Positions 1 to 10,130 of a stretch of DNA of 64,000 bases are shown piece by piece (position 1 is the stretch's first letter; every line of letters begins with the position of its first letter). Location of the stretch: NCBI GenBank assembly GCA_023398495.1, contig JAEWSG010000203.1, positions 1 through 64,000 on the forward strand. Reading direction: 5' to 3'. Origin of the DNA: Bacillota bacterium. Lineage in GTDB: Bacteria; Bacillota; Clostridia; Acetivibrionales; Acetivibrionaceae. The position numbers and the translations under genes were made by a program. Below the pieces are notes generated by a model. That model was not told the DNA's origin, did no database searches, and saw only the letters and a list, made by a program, of their open reading frames with translations.

Positions 1-87
1 ACTCCTCGGGGTCGAGCAAAACTCGCTTCGCTCAGACAATGCTCTCCCTTTCCTCGTCGTATTAACAGGCTCTACAACTTGCTTCAC
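1..87 (-). repeat. Truncated copy of an ~88-bp MITE-like repeat
   Basis: Bases 1-87 are the reverse complement of 51610-51696 with about three mismatches. The complete copy at 51623-51710 has 13-base terminal inverted repeats (TAGAGCCTGTTAA / TTTACAGGCTCTA); here one terminus is at 62-74 and the other lies outside the window. The interior contains a small hairpin built on GAGCGAAGCGAG. No coding capacity. Probably a non-autonomous mobile or regulatory repeat. Confidence 0.75.
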
Positions 88-455
88 AATGTTTCTTACA
101 TATTTTTCTTCACTTAAATAATATACATCCCCGAAAATGAGAACTTATTGTCTGCTATAATAAAATATTACATAATACGCCATAATCACCATAAAACTTC
201 ATCACTATAACTCCATAGAATCTAATAAGACATAATTTGACTGAAAACTCAATTAAATCTTGTAATTTGAATGCTATTTGGGTTATCATATATATGTAAT
301 TATTTACAGCATATATAACTCGTGATATTTTTATTACATAAAAATAAAATTATACTTTCACGAACTCATAAATAATGATTCATTGAACGCTCAACTCTAT
401 ATAATTAAGATAATTCCGGCGTTCATTATAATATTAATTCAAGGGGTTAACTGAT
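88..455. other. AT-rich intergenic region
   Basis: About 370 bases of very AT-rich DNA between the repeat and the RCC1/SLH gene. No gene is seen. It should hold the promoter of the downstream operon, but several A/T-rich hexamers compete and none stands out. The ribosome site AAGGGG lies at about 441-446, just before the start codon at 456. Confidence 0.4.
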
Positions 456-3400
456 ATGAAAAAGTTTAAACAATTTATTGGTATTTTGTTACTATTTTCT
501 ATGGTAACAGGCATGCTGCCGAGCAGCTTATGCAATTCATTTGCAGTGGGTACTTCCACCGAAGCATTAAATAATTTTAAAGCTGCTGCTGCAGGATATG
601 AGTTTAGCATAGCATTAAAGGAAGATGGTACTGTTGTTGCCTGCGGTATAAGTACATACGGTCAGTGTGCAGTTCCTGATGATCTATACAACGTTGAAGC
701 AATTACTGCTGGCTATGCACATTCGGTTGCGTTAAAGGATGACGGAACGGTTGTTGCATGGGGTGATAATTCAAATTATCAATGTACAGTGCCGGATAGC
801 TTAGCCAAAATAAAAGCTATTTCTGCCGGTGCTTATCACTCAATGGCACTTCTCGAAAATGGCACTGTTATTGCATGGGGTGATAATGACCACGATCAAC
901 TCTTAGTCCCTAAAGAATTAACTGATGTTATAGCTATTTCTGCCGGGGCTTATCATTCAATGGCCTTAAAAAAAGACGGTACCGTTGTTGCATGGGGCAA
1001 TAATTCCAACGGTCAAACCCAAGTGCCTGAAGACTTAACTGATGTTATAGCTATTTCTGCAGGAGCTTATCATTCAATGGCCTTAAGGGAAGATGGCACA
1101 GTTGTTGCATGGGGAATCGATTCAGAACAGCGCTATGTTCCAGATGGACTGACAGACGTTATAGCTATTGATGCTGGTGATTCACATAGTTTGGCTCTCA
1201 AAAAGGACGGTTCTGTTACTGCATGGGGAATAAATTACGACTTTTGCTGTGATGTTCCAACGGATATTACTGATGCAAAATTTATTTCAGCCGGCTATAC
1301 TCACAACATAGCAATAAGGCAGAATGGAACAATAGCTGCATGGGGATCTGATGCTTCGGGTCAATGCTCGTTTTCAGAAACTCTTGGGCTGGCAGATATT
1401 TCGGCGGGAGCAAACAATACTTTGCTATTAAAAGAAGATGGTACAGTTGCTTCTTATAGAAAAGATTCTTCATCTATAAGCACGTCAAGTGTTGAGGACT
1501 ATTCCTCACCGGAAGACTTAAAAAATGTTACAGCCATTGCAGCCGGCATTTATCATTCTCTGGCCTTGAAGGAAGATGGAACTGTTGTTGCCTGGGGTGA
1601 AAACTCCGATGGTCAATGTTCGGTTCCCGCTTCACTCCCTAAAGTTGTGGCTGTAGCAGCCGGTGCATACCACTCTGCAGCACTGACTGAAGATGGGACT
1701 GTTGTTGCCTGGGGCGATAATTCCTATCATCAGTGTGAAGTTCCGGAAGGTCTTGCCAACGTCAAAGCCATATATGCTGCAAATCACCATACTGCTGCAA
1801 TAAAAGAAGATGGAACTGTTGTTGTATGGGGACCATATGAATCCGAACTGTGCATAGTTCCGGAAGGCCTTAACAATGTTAAAGAAGTCGCTATCGGAGA
1901 GACTCATATGCTCGCACTAAAAGAAGATGGAACTGTTATCGCATGGGGTTCTGATGATTATAGCGAGTATTATGAATATGATTATAGTTATGAATATGAT
2001 GAAGTCATAGTTCCCGAAGGCTTGAGTGATGTAAAAACTATAGCCGCAGGAAGCTATTACTCTATAGCCGTAAAAAATGACGGAGCTGTGGTTTTATGGG
2101 GTTATTATCCTTCAACAACCGAAGATGGCCACTCACATGATATTAAAAACCTTAAAAATGTAAAAAAAGTATCCACAAATGAAACTCACTTAGCGGTATT
2201 GACAGAAGCCGGAACTTTAATCGACTACAATTATGGAGACATTTCTGTTTATTACTATCCTCCATTGCCAAACAATCCGGAAATAGATATCAGTAATATA
2301 AATGTTACCGATAATCTAATAAGTATACAATTTTCCGGGCCCACTATAGAGGATGTAAACGAGGATGACTTTACTATAACCAGTGTAACTATTGAAGCCG
2401 ATGGTGCTACAGTTTCTGAAACTGTCTATGGCAGTGTTTACAGCTTTGATATTGCCACAAACACTGTGGTGCTCCAAGTTCCGGAAATTATCCCCTCAAG
2501 TTCTTACAAATATACAAGTTATTTAGTTTCCTATAAAGCAATCGCTGAGGCAGTTACAAATGAAATAATAACTTCTCCGGCTGCATCACCAACACCTACA
2601 TCTGAACTTACTCCAGAACCAACTTTACTGCTTACTCCAAAGCCAACTTTGCTGATCACTCCCGAACCAACTTCGCTGATCACTCCAGAACCAACTTTAC
2701 TGATCACTCCAGAACCAACTTCGCTGCTTACTCCCGAACCAACTTCGCTGCTTACTCCAAAGCCAACTCCTGCAAGAACTAATAAAAAAAGCACTTCAAC
2801 AAATCCATCTGTAACCTCACCTGTAGAAATTGTCCCAGGACCTGTTCCTACGGAAAATCCTACTATTGAGGTTATAGATTATGATAATACTATCAGCGAC
2901 TTAAAAAATGATGTTATTGAAACAATCAAAATGTATGAAGGTATTGATGATCCATATAATGAAAAAAATGAACTCATTATTAAAAAAGCTGAAAAAGCAA
3001 TTGAAAAAATATCAGGTATAAAGCAAGTTTGTGAATCCGGTTCCTTTGAAGTAAAAAAAGAACATGTCTTACTTCAAAGCGAATTAGCGTTAAAGGCTGC
3101 AAAAGATATCACAGATTTTTTTGAAACCCTTTCTTTTGAGCCAAACAGAGCAATCCGTAAGAGAATTAATATCGAAGTTGACTTATCCTCAACCGAGCTA
3201 ATCATCTATCTTCTGAAAGATGTAGAATATCTTGAGGACTATGAAATAGATATAAGAATATCTACAAAATTCGGTGCCATCATTATTTACCATGAGAATC
3301 TGAAAGATATGCTGAACAAAGATTTATTAATTAACATGGTAGAGGAAAAGATAGATTCATCAAACACAAAAATGAAGAGTTGTATCAACCTTATTTTCAA

Positions 3401-4313
3401 ACATACTGATGGTACAAAAATTGAAAAACTAGATTGCAAAATAGGTCTTGAACTACCCTATAGAGACGGCAATCCTGATTATTGTGCAATATATCATGAG
3501 AAAAATAATTTATCCTATGAACTAAGAGCTGCAGAAGCCAAACTATCACAGATAGATACAACATACATATTCAAAAAACAAAATCAGAAAACCGAACTTA
3601 GTTTCCCTTATAGGAGTAAAAATTCAGAATATAGTGCAGTTAGTGCAAAACCAAACAATAAAGTATATAATCTTGGAGGGCATGAGGATACTGATAATAA
3701 AACGTTGAGAGTAAGTACCGCAAGCTATGGAAGATACTATGTAATTGAAGACAAGAAAACTTACAATGACTTAGTCGGGGAAGACCCTGCCGCAAAAGAA
3801 GCAATTGAAGTTCTTTCCTCTAAAGGAATAATACATGGAAAAAATAACGGTTCATTTGACCCTGAGGGTGAATTAAAAAGAGGCGAATTTGTATGCCTCA
3901 TAGTTAATGTTCTCAACATAATTGACGAAGATGCCTCTACCGATTTTATAGATGTTCCTTTGACTGCATGGTACTACAACCCTGTTGCAATTGCTGATGC
4001 TGAGAACTTAATTTCAGGTTATCCGGGCAATAGATTTTTAGGAAGCAACCCGATAAACAATCAGGAAATCATTAAAATATGTGCTTCTACATTGCAAACA
4101 GAAAAAGGGTATTACTTTCCAAAAGACGAAAACAACTTAATTATCTATAAAGACAATCAAAACATACAGGATTGGGCACGCAAATATGTATCACTTGGCA
4201 CCAGAGAAGGTCTCGTTGTAAAAAGAGCGGATGGTAATTTCAATGCAGGAGTTCCCTGCACAAGAAGAGATGCTGCTTTAATTCTATATCGATTGTACAA
4301 AAAACTGAATTAG
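456..4313 (+). CDS. Secreted RCC1-repeat protein with three C-terminal SLH domains
   Basis: A 1285-residue surface protein. Residues 1-31 are a signal peptide. Residues about 45-620 are a run of about 12 RCC1-type propeller repeats of about 41 residues, recognisable by a recurring LKEDGTVVAWGDNS-like motif. A Pro/Thr linker with LLTPEPTS repeats follows (about 715-775), then a helical segment. Three SLH domains fill about 1110-1285 and should dock the protein to secondary cell-wall polymer. RCC1 propellers usually bind proteins; the ligand here is unknown. Starts with ATG after AAGGGGTTAACTGAT. It is the first gene of a likely operon with the small membrane protein and the kinase. Domain calls are confident; the function is not known. 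Confidence 0.9.
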   Translation: MKKFKQFIGILLLFSMVTGMLPSSLCNSFAVGTSTEALNNFKAAAAGYEFSIALKEDGTVVACGISTYGQCAVPDDLYNVEAITAGYAHSVALKDDGTVVAWGDNSNYQCTVPDSLAKIKAISAGAYHSMALLENGTVIAWGDNDHDQLLVPKELTDVIAISAGAYHSMALKKDGTVVAWGNNSNGQTQVPEDLTDVIAISAGAYHSMALREDGTVVAWGIDSEQRYVPDGLTDVIAIDAGDSHSLALKKDGSVTAWGINYDFCCDVPTDITDAKFISAGYTHNIAIRQNGTIAAWGSDASGQCSFSETLGLADISAGANNTLLLKEDGTVASYRKDSSSISTSSVEDYSSPEDLKNVTAIAAGIYHSLALKEDGTVVAWGENSDGQCSVPASLPKVVAVAAGAYHSAALTEDGTVVAWGDNSYHQCEVPEGLANVKAIYAANHHTAAIKEDGTVVVWGPYESELCIVPEGLNNVKEVAIGETHMLALKEDGTVIAWGSDDYSEYYEYDYSYEYDEVIVPEGLSDVKTIAAGSYYSIAVKNDGAVVLWGYYPSTTEDGHSHDIKNLKNVKKVSTNETHLAVLTEAGTLIDYNYGDISVYYYPPLPNNPEIDISNINVTDNLISIQFSGPTIEDVNEDDFTITSVTIEADGATVSETVYGSVYSFDIATNTVVLQVPEIIPSSSYKYTSYLVSYKAIAEAVTNEIITSPAASPTPTSELTPEPTLLLTPKPTLLITPEPTSLITPEPTLLITPEPTSLLTPEPTSLLTPKPTPARTNKKSTSTNPSVTSPVEIVPGPVPTENPTIEVIDYDNTISDLKNDVIETIKMYEGIDDPYNEKNELIIKKAEKAIEKISGIKQVCESGSFEVKKEHVLLQSELALKAAKDITDFFETLSFEPNRAIRKRINIEVDLSSTELIIYLLKDVEYLEDYEIDIRISTKFGAIIIYHENLKDMLNKDLLINMVEEKIDSSNTKMKSCINLIFKHTDGTKIEKLDCKIGLELPYRDGNPDYCAIYHEKNNLSYELRAAEAKLSQIDTTYIFKKQNQKTELSFPYRSKNSEYSAVSAKPNNKVYNLGGHEDTDNKTLRVSTASYGRYYVIEDKKTYNDLVGEDPAAKEAIEVLSSKGIIHGKNNGSFDPEGELKRGEFVCLIVNVLNIIDEDASTDFIDVPLTAWYYNPVAIADAENLISGYPGNRFLGSNPINNQEIIKICASTLQTEKGYYFPKDENNLIIYKDNQNIQDWARKYVSLGTREGLVVKRADGNFNAGVPCTRRDAALILYRLYKKLN

Positions 4314-4362
4314 CGGGTAAAAGTGTTTTGCCTGTTTCTTCAGCCCGAAAGCCGGAGGTTTT

Positions 4363-4596
4363 ATGAAGTATTTGTTTATTTATATATTAATAGGCTCAAT
4401 AACATTAATTGCAAATATTATTCTTTTGGTTATTTATTTGAAAATAAATTATTTCAACAGGCCAAAGAAGACTAAAATCAAGCCCCTCGAGGAGGCTCAT
4501 TCTGATATAAATAACCAAAACGTAATGGAGGCTTTTGAAAACACAGCATATGCTGATGAAGATGATAATCAGAGAAATAATTCTATAAGAGGATAG
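4363..4596 (+). CDS. Small single-pass membrane protein
   Basis: A 77-residue protein with one transmembrane helix (about 3-28) followed by a hydrophilic, acidic cytoplasmic-type tail with a basic RPKKTK patch at the membrane edge. No family recognised. It starts 49 bases after the RCC1/SLH gene behind a good ribosome site (GGAGG) and ends 26 bases before the kinase gene, so it is probably co-transcribed with both. A role as a membrane partner of the kinase is only inferred from position. Confidence 0.7.
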   Translation: MKYLFIYILIGSITLIANIILLVIYLKINYFNRPKKTKIKPLEEAHSDINNQNVMEAFENTAYADEDDNQRNNSIRG

Positions 4597-4622
4597 AATA
4601 CTAAGATCAGGCGGGTATTGCT

Positions 4623-6725
4623 ATGATAGGGGAAATTATTAACCAAAAATACAAAATTGAGCGGCTTTTGGGCAAAGGTGCCTCAGGAGAAGTTTACCTG
4701 TGCCGTAACATTGAACTTGGCAATCTATGGGCTGTAAAATTCATCCCAAAAAACTGCTCAAAACATGAATTTGCAACAGAAATCAATATATTAAGGAAAT
4801 TAAATCATATCAGTCTGCCCAAAATTGCAGATGTTATAGAAGATGATTCTGGAATATACATCGTTGAAAGCTATATTGAAGGAATTCCTCTAAACAAGCT
4901 TTTGGAAACTCAAGGTACTATTTCTGAAGAAAGGGTTGTTTCACTCGCAAAACAACTATGTGAAGTGCTGATATATTTACACAACTTCAAACCCTTTCCC
5001 ATTATATATAGAGACTTAAAACCCCACAATATAATAATTACAAGAGACAACAGACCTGTAATTATTGACTTTGGTATTTCGAGAGAGTACAAGGGAAACA
5101 GCAGAAAAGATACCGTTGTTGCAGGCACCCCTCATTACGCTGCACCTGAACAATTGACAGCAGAGGGTATTTCCGATGTCCGTGCCGACATATATAGTCT
5201 TGGAGTTACAATGCACCACTTACTTACAGGTGTCTTACCCAAATATGATGACTCCAGCCTGCTTCAATATAATCCCGGGATATCTAAAAACATGGATTAT
5301 ATAGTAAGAAAATGCATCAGAAAGGATTTAAAGGATAGATACCAAACTGTTGACCAATTATTCACTGATTTAAAAAATATAAACAGAGTAAAGGTATTAG
5401 ATACAAAACTCAGGAGAACAAACCGTATACTTATAGCTTCCATGCTCATAATGTCTACCATATCTTTATCCACCGTTTACCTTGGTATTTCTGCTTTAAT
5501 TAATGAAAATGCCTCTTTACTGTTGTTATCACCACAAATACTGTCACTTTCAGTCAATCAAACAGGAGTTTTCAAAGTAGTTAAAGAATATCCGGATGGC
5601 TCAAAGGAAGAATTGAAAGCTTCCGACATAAAATGGAATGGCGTAACCTCTGAAGTAGCAAGGATAAATAACGATGAAATCCAACCACTAAAGGAAGGAA
5701 AAACTGAATTTGACGGTTCCTACAACGGAAAACCGATAAAACTTACTGTGCTTGTCAGCAAGCCCCAGGATGAGACAAACAATGTAAATATAAATCTCAA
5801 ATACTTAAAAGAGGCAAAAGTTGTTCCTTATGCCGGCATTGGCCAACATGCCGATATATCGGACGGAAACATGACCTCTGCTGTTATAAGCTATCCAACG
5901 AGCATGGCATTTAATAACCTTAATGGCAATACTTATTTTTCCGACTCGGGGAAACTCAGGATAATTAGGGATGGAACTGTAGAAACAATTGATATCGGAC
6001 TTGATGACCATAAAGATATTGATCTTGTAAAAACATCTGCAACCGGTAATATCTATTTTTCAATTGTCCCATATCTAAACGACAAAGAACAGTATGTATC
6101 GGAAATTTATATTCTGAAAGACAACAAACCCGTGCCCATTTATCAGAGTACAAAATCAACACATAATATAGTGGACTTTGCATTTGACAGTTCAGAAAAT
6201 ATGTATATTTTACAACCTGAGAAAATCGGCACTAATCCTGTGACAAACTTCACCTTTGTTGAAAGGCTAAGCGGAAAAACCAATACAAGAGAAATTTCAG
6301 GCAGTATAGAAAGCATTACCATAGATAAAAATGACAATATATTTATCTCAAGCTCTTCAAGCGGAACAGTTCTAAAATTTGATGAGACCGAGGAGGTTTT
6401 TAAAAACTTTGCAGGTATACAAAAGGACAAAAACCTTATTGATGGCCCCCAATGCAGCTTTTTTTCTCCCCGGAAGATTTTAGCTTATGGCAATTACATC
6501 TATGTAATTGATAGCAATATATTAAGAAGAATAGTTTTAGAAAACGGCAAGTGCGTTGATGTTGAAACCCTTGCAGGCAAGGTTGGAAAAGACCAGCCAA
6601 ACCTGACTTCTTCTTTGGGTTACAATGCATGGTTTGCAAAACCAAGCGATTTAGCAATAGATGCCGATGGAAATATCCTTTTAACCGACAGCGACAACAG
6701 TATTATCTGGAAGATCGGTTTTTAA
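4623..6725 (+). CDS. Transmembrane Ser/Thr protein kinase with extracellular NHL-like propeller
   Basis: A 700-residue Hanks-type kinase. Residues about 8-255 form the kinase domain: a GKGASGEVYLC glycine loop, WAVKF for the ATP lysine, YRDLKPHN catalytic loop and DFGIS metal-binding loop. One transmembrane helix lies near 268-290. The extracellular part begins with a bacterial Ig-like (Big-2-type) segment at about 300-380. From about 385 to the end come NHL-like propeller blades, including repeated 'sDsgN..I..I' stretches. PASTA repeats, usual in Firmicute PrkC kinases, are absent. The sensor is therefore a propeller, perhaps for a sugar polymer or protein. Third gene of the operon starting at 456. 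Confidence 0.88.
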   Translation: MIGEIINQKYKIERLLGKGASGEVYLCRNIELGNLWAVKFIPKNCSKHEFATEINILRKLNHISLPKIADVIEDDSGIYIVESYIEGIPLNKLLETQGTISEERVVSLAKQLCEVLIYLHNFKPFPIIYRDLKPHNIIITRDNRPVIIDFGISREYKGNSRKDTVVAGTPHYAAPEQLTAEGISDVRADIYSLGVTMHHLLTGVLPKYDDSSLLQYNPGISKNMDYIVRKCIRKDLKDRYQTVDQLFTDLKNINRVKVLDTKLRRTNRILIASMLIMSTISLSTVYLGISALINENASLLLLSPQILSLSVNQTGVFKVVKEYPDGSKEELKASDIKWNGVTSEVARINNDEIQPLKEGKTEFDGSYNGKPIKLTVLVSKPQDETNNVNINLKYLKEAKVVPYAGIGQHADISDGNMTSAVISYPTSMAFNNLNGNTYFSDSGKLRIIRDGTVETIDIGLDDHKDIDLVKTSATGNIYFSIVPYLNDKEQYVSEIYILKDNKPVPIYQSTKSTHNIVDFAFDSSENMYILQPEKIGTNPVTNFTFVERLSGKTNTREISGSIESITIDKNDNIFISSSSSGTVLKFDETEEVFKNFAGIQKDKNLIDGPQCSFFSPRKILAYGNYIYVIDSNILRRIVLENGKCVDVETLAGKVGKDQPNLTSSLGYNAWFAKPSDLAIDADGNILLTDSDNSIIWKIGF

Positions 6726-6781
6726 ATCCCCAATATGGATTGCTATACAATCGTTCTTAATTGCAATAAGTTTATGACACA

Positions 6782-6816
6782 TAGCAAAAAGGACGTTTAA
6801 AACGCCCTTTTTGCTA
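6782..6816. terminator. Bidirectional terminator
   Basis: Perfect-looking hairpin with arms TAGCAAAAAGG and CCTTTTTGCTA around an inner CGTTT/AAACG stem. A/T runs on both sides let it end both the kinase operon (plus) and the DUF4097 operon (minus). Confidence 0.85.
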
Positions 6817-6830
6817 AATTAAAGTATCTA

Positions 6831-8036
6831 TTATTTAACAATTTCGATATCACCGTTTTGAGTATCGGCAATTATATTGACTTTTTGTTCAAAGCCATCA
6901 TAGCCGCTGCTCTCTGCCTCTACAAAACTGTTAGCCAACTGCTTGCTAATGTTTTTGTAAGTTATCTCAGGTATTAACAGGTTGATATCGGCATTGATTG
7001 TTTGAGCTTTAATCTTGTAGCCTCTCTTTTCCATATCATTCATGTTAACCTTGATACCTGCCTGAATAGTCTTAAGGTTAAGATTGATATCGGAACAGCC
7101 CTGATAATTGTGGACATTCTCAATAAGAATCCTGCCATTTTTACTTATCGCATTAAGATTCTGGGTTTTTAGATGCTTTATGTCTATAAGGGAATTAACG
7201 GTATTCACATCAATATCTTTACCTATAATGTAACCTAGCTGTATTCTCGCATTTTTTGTTGTGATATTAATTTTATCACTGCTTACACCCATAAGCTCGA
7301 TATTGCTGTTACTGGTCTGTGCTTCAAACAATTCAGCTATTGAATCCTCCACATAGACTTTTCCGTTTTTGGTTTTAAGACTTATAGCCTTGAACTTAAT
7401 TGAAGGTAGAAATATTTCGTGCGAAACACTAAGATTTTCATTTTTGCTATTTTTTAAAGTTATAACACCTTCATTCTCGCTGAAAACAAGAAGTTCATCA
7501 ACATTATCCTGAGGACATCTTAAGGTAGATTTAATAATTACTTTATTATCCATATGTTTCTTAACAAGTATATGGCCGTTTACAGCTTCAACGTCAAGAG
7601 TCATACCTTCTACTATATCACCTGTTTCAAAAGACTTTTCAACAGCCTTATATTTTCCAAACACGTTGAAGGAATTAGTATCCACGAAACTACTTACAAA
7701 ATCAACTACTTTATCAGCAATTCCAATAGTTGTAGTGGCAAGAGTTCTTCCTACTTTCTCAGCTTTTGAACTAAATTCCTCAATAGTACGGTCAAAATCT
7801 TTTTGATTATAGCTGTTCTTAAAATCTTTTTTCCATTCGTTTAATTTGTCTTTAACCTTCGATACTTCATCGTTAAAGTTTACTTTTTTCTGCTGCCTTG
7901 AATTATATGAAGTACTTTCACTTTGAGTTGCCTTATTTGCAGGCTCTATTGCTTCAATAAGCCTTGCAGCCTCTTCACTGTTTATTTTGCCTTCTTCCAG
8001 CATTTTAAGTATAAGAATTTTTTCTTCACTTGCCAT
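6831..8036 (-). CDS. DUF4097-family protein with N-terminal SHOCT-like helix pair
   Basis: A 401-residue protein. The first 30 residues (ILKMLEEGKINSEEAARLIEAI) match the short helical SHOCT-like oligomerisation motif common in Firmicutes. A charged linker follows, then from about residue 130 a repetitive beta-rich segment typical of DUF4097 (Bacillus YvlB-like beta-helix). No signal peptide or transmembrane helix is evident. It follows the DUF2089 gene in the same direction with a 72-base gap, and the two families commonly occur together in clostridial operons. A role in envelope-stress signalling is inferred from related Bacillus loci and is not shown here. Confidence 0.8.
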   Translation of the reverse strand: MASEEKILILKMLEEGKINSEEAARLIEAIEPANKATQSESTSYNSRQQKKVNFNDEVSKVKDKLNEWKKDFKNSYNQKDFDRTIEEFSSKAEKVGRTLATTTIGIADKVVDFVSSFVDTNSFNVFGKYKAVEKSFETGDIVEGMTLDVEAVNGHILVKKHMDNKVIIKSTLRCPQDNVDELLVFSENEGVITLKNSKNENLSVSHEIFLPSIKFKAISLKTKNGKVYVEDSIAELFEAQTSNSNIELMGVSSDKINITTKNARIQLGYIIGKDIDVNTVNSLIDIKHLKTQNLNAISKNGRILIENVHNYQGCSDINLNLKTIQAGIKVNMNDMEKRGYKIKAQTINADINLLIPEITYKNISKQLANSFVEAESSGYDGFEQKVNIIADTQNGDIEIVK

Positions 8037-8108
8037 TATCTATCACCCTCCATTAATAAGCAATAATGTTTTAATTTGAAACACTCCAAAAGCAACTACT
8101 GGCATATA

Positions 8109-8477
8109 CTAAACTTTCAACAATTCCATCGCCTCATCAAAACTGATTTCTCCACTGTTGAGCTTCTGTAAAACTTCCTTCTTTCTTCCATCATCCTCAA
8201 CCTGAGGTTCCGGCTTATGACCTAACGCCGCTGCTGCATCTTCAAGTCTGTTTTTAACTGTAGGATATGATACACCAAGTTCTTTTTCCATCTCTTTGAT
8301 ATTTCCTCTGCATTTAATAAATGTATCTATAAACTGTTTTTGTTCTGATGTAAGTCTGCAGAATTTACATAGTGTAAATTCTCCTTCTATTGTCGTGTTA
8401 CAATTTTCACAGCTTATTTTTGTTACAATTGTATCACCGTTGCAAACCGGGCACTTTCCTAAAACTTCCTTACCCAT
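8109..8477 (-). CDS. DUF2089 family zinc-ribbon/HTH regulator
   Basis: 122 residues. The N-terminus carries two CxxC pairs (CPVC, CENC) and a third CKFC motif, giving a zinc ribbon. The middle (about 45-75) is a helix-turn-helix-like segment with GVSYPTVKNRL. The C-terminus ends in the LNSGEISFDEAMELL helix also seen at the N-terminus of its neighbour, suggesting the two proteins pair through this motif. I chose the ATG at 8477, behind AAGGAGTGGTTTT, over an upstream ATG that lacks a ribosome site. Probably a DNA-binding regulator of the small operon. Confidence 0.82.
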   Translation of the reverse strand: MGKEVLGKCPVCNGDTIVTKISCENCNTTIEGEFTLCKFCRLTSEQKQFIDTFIKCRGNIKEMEKELGVSYPTVKNRLEDAAAALGHKPEPQVEDDGRKKEVLQKLNSGEISFDEAMELLKV

Positions 8478-8510
8478 AAAACCACTCCTTAATTTTATGA
8501 TGTAGCACAT

Positions 8511-8939
8511 TAATATTTTTAACTATTTATTAAATATTATTTATTATATATTTATATTAATATATAATTTTACCATTGTCAATGCAGATTTTAAATATTT
8601 TTAATCATTTAATTAATTTTATTAATCATCTGCTCAATTTTATTAATATTTATAATTTTTATCTATAGGGTCTCCGGCTTTGCCTCCGATGAACGAGCTA
8701 TGCTCGCCCTTGACATCCCGAACAATAGTGACTATGTTTACATTATACAAGTTTACCAAAATCTTACCGTCACTTTAACTTGCAATTTATAACTTTCAAT
8801 AATATCACATTTATTGTTGACTTGACCGTAAATATATGTTATCACTAGATTATTATAGGAAATTTTCAGAAAGAAGCAAATAGTCATACAAAGTTATTTC
8901 ATTTCTTAAGTAGGATTATTATAATTAAAGGGAGGTCTT
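8511..8939. other. Intergenic region between divergent operons
   Basis: Strongly AT-rich spacer (429 bases) that must hold promoters for the DUF2089 operon (leftward) and the hydrolase-ABC operon (rightward). A GC-richer island at about 8665-8715 contains small stem-loops (CGAGC-TAT-GCTCG). A possible rightward promoter is TTGACT near 8818, about 17 bases before TATCAC. No gene seen. Confidence 0.4.
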
Positions 8940-10130
8940 ATGATGAACATAACTCAGGGGGTAATTGAATGTAATCCGCAAGAAACAGGATATGACGGAA
9001 ATCGGCTGGATATATTGAACCAGCATCTTCAGAGGCTAATTGACAGCGATATGATTAAAGGTGCAGTTTATACTATATCTCATAAAGGCAAAATCATCGC
9101 TAATGCAAGTCTTGGTGCAGGAAGTAAAGTTTCCGATGAAAAAATGAAGCCTGATACAGTTTTCGGTATTGCTTCCATCACTAAAACTCTTGCTGCAGTC
9201 GCTATTATGCAACTTGTTGAGGACGGATATATCCGCCTTGATACCAAGGTAGGCGAAATACTTCCTCAATTTTCAAAGCCGCCGTTTGATTCAATTACAC
9301 TTATGCATTTACTTACGCATACTTCGGGGCTTTATCCTGATAGCGGCTGTTTTCCGGAATCCACTCCAAAAAGTCCATATGAACTGATTGAAATGGCCGA
9401 AAAGCTTTGGGACAAACGCGGCGAATTTGATTGGATCAGTGCAGGAATCTCACCCGGACTACGCGTACCTGTCGGAACACATTGGCAGTACTGCACCTTC
9501 GGTTTTACAATTCTAGGTGAAATTATTACAAAGGTAAGTGGTCTATTCGTTCATGACTATATTACAAAGCGCATTATTCATCCACTTAAAATGAACGACA
9601 CCGTATTTGCTCATACCGCCGACACGGCAAAGCGTTGCTTTATAAGTAGCGAAAAGCAAAAACAGTGGCTTGACGATGTTGCTTCGGGAAAATCAGATGG
9701 CAATGAGGATAAGGGAACTATTTGGGAAAAAATTCCCAATACTGGCAGCGGACTTTATTCAACTACATCGGATGTGATCCGGTTTGCAAACACTATGCTG
9801 TATGGTGGTCGCTTAGGAGATGTCCGTATTCTTGGAAGGAAAGCTGTAGAAAAGATGACTACAAACCAACTTCACAATATCCCAGATAAATGCTGGGGTG
9901 CTAATGTAGCAAACAGACTCTTTGGAGTTGGTTTTGAAATGCGTCAAAGTGATGCTTTCACCTATTCCGAAGGTTCCTATGTTCACGAGGGCTCTGGGGC
10001 AAGTTCGATGTATATCGACCCAAAGGAGCAGTTTGCAGCCGTTTGGTTTGTACCATTTACCAACGAAGAAAATTGGTCTGCCGATCCTCTATTTAATGTA
10101 CATAATATTATCTGGTCGGGGTTGATATAG
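8940..10130 (+). CDS. Beta-lactamase-fold serine hydrolase (class C / esterase type)
   Basis: A 396-residue cytoplasmic-looking member of the beta-lactamase/PBP-like hydrolase family (PF00144), which contains esterases, peptidases and true beta-lactamases. The nucleophile motif SxxK is present as SITK in GIASITKTL. The C-terminal HxG-type motif is HEGSGASSM. The second motif, normally YxN, reads YCT (WQYCTFGFTILGE), so the usual Asn is replaced. There is no signal peptide, so a role as a periplasmic antibiotic hydrolase is unlikely. It is directly joined (no spacer) to two ABC permease genes, suggesting it modifies or frees a small molecule handled by that exporter. Confidence 0.82.
   Translation: MMNITQGVIECNPQETGYDGNRLDILNQHLQRLIDSDMIKGAVYTISHKGKIIANASLGAGSKVSDEKMKPDTVFGIASITKTLAAVAIMQLVEDGYIRLDTKVGEILPQFSKPPFDSITLMHLLTHTSGLYPDSGCFPESTPKSPYELIEMAEKLWDKRGEFDWISAGISPGLRVPVGTHWQYCTFGFTILGEIITKVSGLFVHDYITKRIIHPLKMNDTVFAHTADTAKRCFISSEKQKQWLDDVASGKSDGNEDKGTIWEKIPNTGSGLYSTTSDVIRFANTMLYGGRLGDVRILGRKAVEKMTTNQLHNIPDKCWGANVANRLFGVGFEMRQSDAFTYSEGSYVHEGSGASSMYIDPKEQFAAVWFVPFTNEENWSADPLFNVHNIIWSGLI

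Noticed and set aside
2531..2794. Gly/Val/Ser repeat frame opposite the RCC1/SLH linker
   Set aside because: Complement of the Pro/Thr linker repeats; no ribosome site.
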